Origin: Balneolaceae bacterium
Lineage (GTDB): Bacteria; Bacteroidota; Rhodothermia; Balneolales; Balneolaceae
NCBI GenBank assembly: GCA_007117235.1
Contig: SKGY01000185.1
Location: forward strand, 1 to 11,110
DNA length: 11,110 bases
Reading direction: 5' to 3'
Shown here: piece after piece, positions 7,708-11,110 of the stretch
How the letters are laid out: each line of letters begins with the position of its first letter
Position numbering within the stretch: the first letter of the stretch is position 1
The notes under the pieces: generated by a model
Told to the model about the DNA's origin: nothing
Databases searched by the model: none
Seen by the model: the letters and a program-made list of their open reading frames with translations, nothing else
Made by a program: the position numbers and the translations under genes

Positions 7708-8490
7708 ATGAAAATACTTTTTCTTTTTTTAGGACTAACTCTTATCACAGAAACAGATAAGAATTCAGAAAAATGGGGTCAAATCGGCCACTACGTTACC
7801 GGTGAAATTGCAGAATATCATTTAACAGATACCGCAAGAGAGCGGGTTAACAGTATACTTGGTAACACAAGTATGGCACTTGCTACAGTTTGGATGGATG
7901 ATATTCGGTCTGATGACAGCTACAACTATACATCAACATGGCATTGGACTACCATACCCAATGGTATGACTTATGAAGAGGCCGGGGAGTATCAGGAAGA
8001 GGATGGTGATATTGTTTGGGCGCTCGAAACACTGATTTCAGAGCTAAAAGAGGGCGGACTCAGTGAAACAGATGAGAGAGAAAAGCTCAAAATGGTGATG
8101 CACATGGTGGGCGACATTCATCAGCCGCTACATGTGGGCACCGGAGATGATAGAGGAGGAAATGACGTTCGTGTGCAGTGGATGGGTGGAAATTCTAACC
8201 TTCACAGGGTTTGGGATAGTGATATCATCAACTCATTCCAGATGAGTTTTACGGAACTGGCCCGGGAATTGAACACGGCTACACCGGAACAGATCAGCGA
8301 GTGGCAGCAGGCTACGGTTCGCGATTGGGCTCACGAATCAATGACCTATCGTGATCGTGTTTATGATCTCCCGTCAAATGTTCGTCTGGGCTACGAATAT
8401 AGATTCTACAACAAGGACATTATCTATTTGAGATTACTGCAAGCCGGAGTCAGAATGGCCGGGGTCTTGAATGATATTTACGGTGAGTGA
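7708..8490 (+). CDS. S1/P1-type zinc-dependent nuclease
   Basis: Enzymes of this family use three zinc ions to cut single-stranded DNA or RNA and often remove 3'-phosphates. They usually act outside the cytoplasm. All likely zinc ligands of the P1 fold can be placed: Trp23 and His28 (WGQIGH), Asp64 (VWMDD), His79 (TWHW), His132, Asp136 and His142 (HMVGDIHQPLH), and His166 and Asp170 (NLHRVWD). GGNDVRV is also typical. The length of 260 residues is normal. A short hydrophobic start (ILFLFLGLTLI, 3-13) suggests export, but nine polar and charged residues separate it from Trp23 and no Ala-x-Ala site is visible. No earlier in-frame ATG, GTG or TTG exists before the upstream stop near 7606. It probably scavenges nucleotides or phosphate from external nucleic acid. 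It is transcribed away from the barrel gene and ends before a palindromic repeat. Confidence 0.93.
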   Translation: MKILFLFLGLTLITETDKNSEKWGQIGHYVTGEIAEYHLTDTARERVNSILGNTSMALATVWMDDIRSDDSYNYTSTWHWTTIPNGMTYEEAGEYQEEDGDIVWALETLISELKEGGLSETDEREKLKMVMHMVGDIHQPLHVGTGDDRGGNDVRVQWMGGNSNLHRVWDSDIINSFQMSFTELARELNTATPEQISEWQQATVRDWAHESMTYRDRVYDLPSNVRLGYEYRFYNKDIIYLRLLQAGVRMAGVLNDIYGE

Positions 8491-8521
8491 TTGAGGGGTA
8501 GAAAATATCAACTAATCTTAA

Positions 8522-8593
8522 GTCATCCTGAACTTGATTCAGGATCTCCTGTCTTTGCAAAAATGGGAGATTCTGAATCAAGTTCAGAATGAC
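8522..8593. repeat. Intergenic palindromic repeat with 28-base arms
   Basis: The left arm 8522-8549 and right arm 8566-8593 are inverted copies matching at 26 of 28 positions, with a 16-base loop. Each arm is itself a small hairpin: TCCTGAA-cttga-TTCAGGA on the left and TTCTGAA-tcaag-TTCAGAA on the right. The two positions that differ between arms (8527/8543 against 8588/8572) pair with each other inside each small hairpin, C-G in one and T-A in the other. Similar GTCATyCTGAACTTGATTCAG sequences are dispersed, high-copy elements in many bacterial genomes; this is from memory and not searched. It sits between two convergent genes and could also slow or stop transcription from either side. Confidence 0.85.
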
Positions 8594-8612
8594 GAAACAT
8601 AGATGGCACACT

Positions 8613-9143
8613 CTACATCTCCTTAAGGACATCCCAGTGCAGGTTGTAATCTGCAGGGCTCCAAAGCACAAATCTCACAAAAGAGACCACATCCAATTCC
8701 GAAGCGGTCTCTTTTACTGTCTGAAAGGCAATTGTAGCAGCCTCCTTCTTTGGGTATCCAAATGCCCCGGTCGATATTGCCGGAAATGCGATGGATTCTA
8801 TACCGTTTTCTTCAGCTAATAACAGCGCATTTTTATAGCAGTTTTTTAGAAGCTTATCTTCAGGCTTATCTCGGCCGTAAACAGGTCCCAGGCAGTGAAT
8901 AATGTATTTATTTGGCAGGTTTGGAGCTGAAGTGATAACAGCTTCACCCGGTTTTATTGGTGCAAAAGGTCGTGTTTCTTGTGCAAGTTCCGGGTCGCTT
9001 GCTGAATGAATAGCTCCTGCCACGCCACCTCCGGTCTGCAATTCTGCATTTGCAGCATTGACAATCGCATCACAATCCGGTTGTTGTACAATATCACCAC
9101 TGACCAGCTCAATAGTTAAGCCGTCAAATCTCACTTTTTTCAT
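8613..9143 (-). CDS. Macro-domain protein (ADP-ribose/O-acetyl-ADP-ribose binding or hydrolase family)
   Basis: A single macro domain fills the 176 residues. Macro domains bind ADP-ribose and some remove it from proteins or deacetylate O-acetyl-ADP-ribose in the cytosol. Visible motifs are SGDIV (15-19, adenine site), DAIVNAAN (25-32), GGGVAGAIH (38-46, diphosphate loop), IIHCLGPVYG and AISTGAFGYP (122-131). The loop has Ala42 where YmdB/MacroD-type enzymes have the catalytic Asp (GGGVD). It therefore resembles Af1521-type domains and may bind or hydrolyse ADP-ribose differently. The ATG at 9143 is chosen over a TTG four codons upstream because GGAG (9150-9153) lies six bases before it. The gene is convergent with the nuclease gene across the palindromic repeat and has no ADP-ribosyltransferase or DarT-like neighbour, so a toxin-antitoxin role is not supported. 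Confidence 0.92.
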   Translation of the reverse strand: MKKVRFDGLTIELVSGDIVQQPDCDAIVNAANAELQTGGGVAGAIHSASDPELAQETRPFAPIKPGEAVITSAPNLPNKYIIHCLGPVYGRDKPEDKLLKNCYKNALLLAEENGIESIAFPAISTGAFGYPKKEAATIAFQTVKETASELDVVSFVRFVLWSPADYNLHWDVLKEM

Positions 9144-9279
9144 ATCTAGCTCCAAATTAAAAAGACAATTGTATTAATCTATCGATTGAACAGACGAAGA
9201 CAAAATTCAAATATGTGAAATTTAACTTTCTATTGATTCTTTCACTCTCAAAAACCTTAAAAAAATGATAAGACTTATC

Positions 9280-9514
9280 TGTAACTATGTCTCGAGTATT
9301 GAAATTGAAGCGCTTCCTTAACCTGAAAAACAGCAATTTCTCCTGTTTATTTGTCAGAGTGTGATATCATCAAAAAAGAAGCGCTTTCCGTTTTTAAATA
9401 AATTGTAAGGGCTTTTCCGATCAGATTTTGAGTGAATCAAAAAAGGAAATTTGAGTAGTTGTTAAGGCAATGTTAAGAGTTGGTGTATTGGAAGGGCTTT
9501 CCTGTAATTATGTC
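9280..9514. repeat. Recurring AAGsGCTTtCC and TGTwwyTATGTC motifs
   Basis: AAG(C/G)GCTT followed by T and/or CC occurs four times in the same orientation: 9308-9317, 9379-9389, 9407-9418 and 9492-9502. The first sits in the perfect 10-base palindrome GAAGCGCTTC (9307-9316). A second motif, TGTAACTATGTC, occurs at 9280-9291, with a looser TGTTTATTTGTC at 9344-9355 and TGTAATTATGTC at 9503-9514. The order and 64-71-base step of the first copies suggest a decayed tandem duplication. Palindromes centred on CG such as AAGCGCTT also resemble LacI-family operators; that link is inference. Confidence 0.4.
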
Positions 9515-9541
9515 GCTTAAACAATTGATGATCAACTATTT

Positions 9542-9567
9542 AGTAGACTTTGAAAAGTAGACTCTGA
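9542..9567 (+). promoter_or_regulatory. Tandem 12-mer overlapping the -35 of the small secreted-protein gene
   Basis: AGTAGACTTTGA (9542-9553) and AGTAGACTCTGA (9556-9567) are direct repeats identical at 11 of 12 positions, with a 14-base step. The second runs into the -35 hexamer at 9564-9569. The placement suits a transcription-factor site that controls this promoter. Confidence 0.5.
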
Positions 9568-9592
9568 CACGAATGACTGCATATCTTATAAC
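9564..9592 (+). promoter_or_regulatory. Sigma-70-like promoter of the small secreted-protein gene
   Basis: CTGACA (9564-9569), a 17-base spacer and TATAAC (9587-9592) each match the sigma-70 consensus at five of six positions. Transcription would start near 9599, inside a small inverted repeat (GAGTT 9594-9598, AACTC 9603-9607), giving a leader of about 40 bases. Confidence 0.55.
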
Positions 9593-9637
9593 AGAGTTAA
9601 AAAACTCTCGACAATTAATATAAATCAGGTACTCATT

Positions 9638-10096
9638 ATGAAAACAGTAATCACAATCATCACAGCATCTTTACTTTCGTTAACAGTTATCACTTCTGTA
9701 ACAGCAAATGTTGTAGCTGTGTCAGACACTACCGGTATTGAAAGAACTTTCAGCCAATCGGATACAGAAAAAATTGAGAAAGCAATTATCACTAATCTCA
9801 ATTCAGGCGTTTACGGTGTTGTAGAATCTTCACTATTCAATGTTATAGAGATGAAAATAAACTATCAGGATTTCAAATCTGAAGGCATCGAAAAACAGCT
9901 TAGAAAAATTGTAACTGAATCAACATCTCAGTCCTTAAGATTCAAAGCATATCTGACTCTCACTTACATGAGAAATCAAGACAGCTTCAATTCACCGGAA
10001 ATACTTGCAGAAATGCTTGACACCAGTGACCAGAACAAAATCTTCTATGAGCTTCAAAATTCAGTTCAAAGCGATCAGTTCACAGTTTCAAACTAA
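9638..10096 (+). CDS. Small exported helical protein, function unknown
   Basis: The family of this 152-residue protein is not recognised with confidence. It begins with a clean signal peptide (Lys2, hydrophobic 4-19, cleavage likely after Val21-Thr22-Ala23). The mature part is mostly amphipathic helix, for example TEKIEKAIITNLNSGVYGVVESSLFNVIEMKI in pieces, then EKQLRKIVTE and LRFKAYLTLTYM. This looks like one or two HEAT-like helical hairpins. It has no cysteines, no metal motif and no second membrane segment, so it is probably a soluble periplasmic or secreted protein. Its own sigma-70-like promoter, a tandem 12-mer at the -35 and a strong terminator make it a single-gene unit that is probably regulated. 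A weak AGG lies eight bases before the ATG. It may be stress- or envelope-related; this is only inference. Confidence 0.8.
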   Translation: MKTVITIITASLLSLTVITSVTANVVAVSDTTGIERTFSQSDTEKIEKAIITNLNSGVYGVVESSLFNVIEMKINYQDFKSEGIEKQLRKIVTESTSQSLRFKAYLTLTYMRNQDSFNSPEILAEMLDTSDQNKIFYELQNSVQSDQFTVSN

Positions 10097-10129
10097 GTTC
10101 TGACCATGCTTAAATTATAAACTTTATAG

Positions 10130-10173
10130 GCCGCCTGTGATAATCAATAGAGATATCGCAGGTGGCTTTTTTT
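10130..10173 (+). terminator. Intrinsic terminator after the small secreted-protein gene
   Basis: The arms 10130-10142 (GCCGCCTGTGATA) and 10154-10166 form a 13-bp stem with two G-U wobble pairs and an 11-base loop. Seven T residues follow (10167-10173). It begins 33 bases after the stop codon and isolates clpB from upstream transcription. Confidence 0.9.
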
Positions 10174-10201
10174 ATGTCAGGATACTTAAACAACGATCAA
10201 T

Positions 10202-10232
10202 TTTGACAGTCTGCTGACAAAGACGCCCATTC
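10202..10232 (+). promoter_or_regulatory. Possible heat-shock-type promoter / TGACA element upstream of clpB
   Basis: TTTGACA (10202-10208) is followed after 16 bases by GCCCATTC (10225-10232), which resembles the sigma-32 pattern CTTGAAA / CCCCATnT. A second CTGACAA lies between them at 10214-10220. The same TTGACA-then-CTGACAA arrangement occurs before hsp20. Whether this lineage uses an RpoH-like sigma is not known from the window, so the promoter call is tentative. A start here would give a leader of about 105 bases. Confidence 0.3.
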
Positions 10233-10345
10233 CTGGCAAGAAATTCAGATCTAAACGTGCATCAAACTGCAATTCCGACAGTGAATTGATTTAGGTACGG
10301 TTTTAGCTCCATATTGATATAAATAAGCAATTAAATGGAGTTAAA

Positions 10346-11110
10346 ATGAATTTCAACAAATTTACGATTAAGGCACAAGAGGCAATTCAATCAGCCCTCG
10401 AACTGGCTCAGAATGAAAATCATCAGGCAGTTGAGCCTGCTCATGTTCTGAGTGCTCTGTTATCTGATTCGGATAATGTAACCGTACAGATACTTAAGAA
10501 AATCGGGGTGAACCTGAATAGCTTTAGAGAAAGCCTGAATAAGGCGATAAAATCTTTTCCGGTTGTGAAAGGGTCATCAGTCTCGGGTCAGTATCTCTCA
10601 AATAATACAAAAGGAGTGTTTGACAAAGCCCAAAAAGAGGCGACTGATCTGGGTGATGAATACATCAGCTCCGAACACGTTCTTTTGGGAATAGTTGATT
10701 CATCATCTGAGGCGGGCAAGCTGTTAAAAGATAATGGAGTACAGAAAGATCAGGTTTTAACCATCTTAAAAGATGTTCGCGGTTCACAAACGGTTGATGA
10801 TCCCAATGCCGAGAGCCGATATCAGGCACTAAAAAAATATGCCCGGAACCTGAATGAGTTAGCCGAAAAGAACAAACTTGACCCGGTGATTGGACGTGAT
10901 CAGGAGATCCGCCGTGTGATGCAGATTCTTTCACGCCGAACCAAAAACAATCCTGTATTGATTGGTGAACCCGGCGTGGGTAAAACCGCTATTGCTGAGG
11001 GATTGGCACTGCGTATTGTTCGTGGTGACGTTCCGGAAGGCCTAAAAACAAAACAGGTTGTGGCGCTTGATATGGGGGCACTGGTTGCCGGAACCAAATT
11101 TCGCGGGGAG
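10346..11110 (+). CDS. clpB: ATP-dependent disaggregase ClpB, 3' end outside the window
   Basis: This is a hexameric AAA+ unfoldase of the cytosol that threads proteins out of aggregates together with DnaK and its J-protein. The first 255 residues are visible; the full protein is normally about 860-880. The start [17 protein letters not shown] and the two repeats of the Clp N-domain (about 1-145, with AHVLSALL and SEHVLLGI) are typical of ClpB. They are followed by the [35 protein letters not shown] lead-in, given here in overview. The first Walker A, GEPGVGKT, is at 207-214. The last visible stretch, [16 protein letters not shown], is the pore-loop and ClpB-specific region of the first AAA+ module. 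The start is supported by GGAG at 10337-10340, five bases before the ATG. The frame is open to the window edge with no defect. Confidence 0.97.
   Translation, partial: MNFNKFTIKAQEAIQSALELAQNENHQAVEPAHVLSALLSDSDNVTVQILKKIGVNLNSFRESLNKAIKSFPVVKGSSVSGQYLSNNTKGVFDKAQKEATDLGDEYISSEHVLLGIVDSSSEAGKLLKDNGVQKDQVLTILKDVRGSQTVDDPNAESRYQALKKYARNLNELAEKNKLDPVIGRDQEIRRVMQILSRRTKNNPVLIGEPGVGKTAIAEGLALRIVRGDVPEGLKTKQVVALDMGALVAGTKFRGE

Larger units (their letters stand above)
9144..9637. other. 494-base intergenic region rich in short repeats and palindromes
   Basis: No convincing coding frame, tRNA or known RNA is seen. It separates the divergent macro-domain gene and the small secreted-protein gene. Recurring motifs are listed in a separate repeat entry. 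Other structure: inverted repeat TTTTGA/TCAAAA with a 5-base centre (9426-9442), GTTAAG twice (9461 and 9472), TTGAT-G-ATCAA (9525-9535), and a tandem 12-mer plus promoter near the right end. The size and motif density fit a regulatory region or an unrecognised small RNA; the function is unknown. Confidence 0.5.

Noticed and set aside
8450..8671. Minus-strand open frame of 73 codons containing NLIQNL and EILNQVQDD
   Set aside because: The peptide is simply the translation of the palindromic repeat at 8522-8593, and the frame overlaps the ends of the nuclease and macro-domain genes. Such peptides are a known artefact of this repeat type.
8589..8819. Plus-strand open frame of 76 codons
   Set aside because: It runs antisense through the macro-domain gene, whose motifs are intact, and its product shows no family features.
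8613..9143. DarG-like antitoxin of a DarT-DarG toxin-antitoxin pair
   Set aside because: There is no DarT-like ADP-ribosyltransferase next to it; the neighbours are a convergent nuclease gene and a divergent secreted-protein gene.
9144..9637. CRISPR array or tandem satellite in the large intergenic region
   Set aside because: The recurring motifs are only 10-12 bases, irregularly spaced and imperfect, with no constant-length spacers and no cas gene.
10665..10934. Minus-strand open frame of 89 codons near the right edge
   Set aside because: It lies antisense within clpB, whose N-domain and Walker A are clear.

Overview
The window looks like chromosomal core and stress-response DNA from a free-living, didermal bacterium of the Bacteroidota/Rhodothermota/Balneolota group. 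This placement is inferred. It rests on moderately AT-rich DNA, A-rich leaders with weak or no Shine-Dalgarno sequence before several genes, one good TTTG-N17-TAnnTTTG promoter of the Bacteroidota type (7563-7591, minus strand), a beta-barrel outer-membrane protein, and a Gram-negative-type DnaK. No phage, plasmid, transposase, CRISPR or RNA gene is visible.

Layout: (1) 1-2389 holds the 3' part of a TPR-repeat gene, followed after one base by aroA (EPSP synthase of the shikimate pathway). (2) 2541-6093 is a chaperone block: a small heat-shock protein (Hsp20), dnaK, a strong intrinsic terminator, then a zinc-finger-less DnaJ-type co-chaperone. (3) 6174-7511, minus strand, encodes a secreted protein with outer-membrane beta-barrel features. 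It is convergent with the J-protein gene and divergent from (4) an S1/P1-type zinc nuclease gene at 7708-8490. (5) A 72-base palindromic repeat (8522-8593) lies between the nuclease gene and a convergent macro-domain (ADP-ribose-binding) gene at 8613-9143. (6) A 494-base intergenic region (9144-9637) contains recurring short motifs and leads into a small secreted helical protein of unknown function (9638-10096) with its own promoter and terminator. (7) clpB starts at 10346 and runs off the right edge.

How the genes work together: Hsp20 holds unfolding proteins, DnaK with its J-domain partner refolds them, and ClpB extracts proteins from aggregates together with DnaK. The window therefore carries most of a disaggregation network, split by envelope and nucleotide-metabolism genes. 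No CIRCE element, hrcA, grpE or groESL is seen. The upstream regions of hsp20 and clpB share repeated TGACA elements, which may be a common control signal.

Nothing here is clearly a new multi-gene system. The more unusual points are the nuclease's missing processing site in front of its zinc-binding tryptophan, the macro domain's missing catalytic aspartate, the covarying arms of the palindromic repeat, and the motif-rich control region of the small secreted protein.
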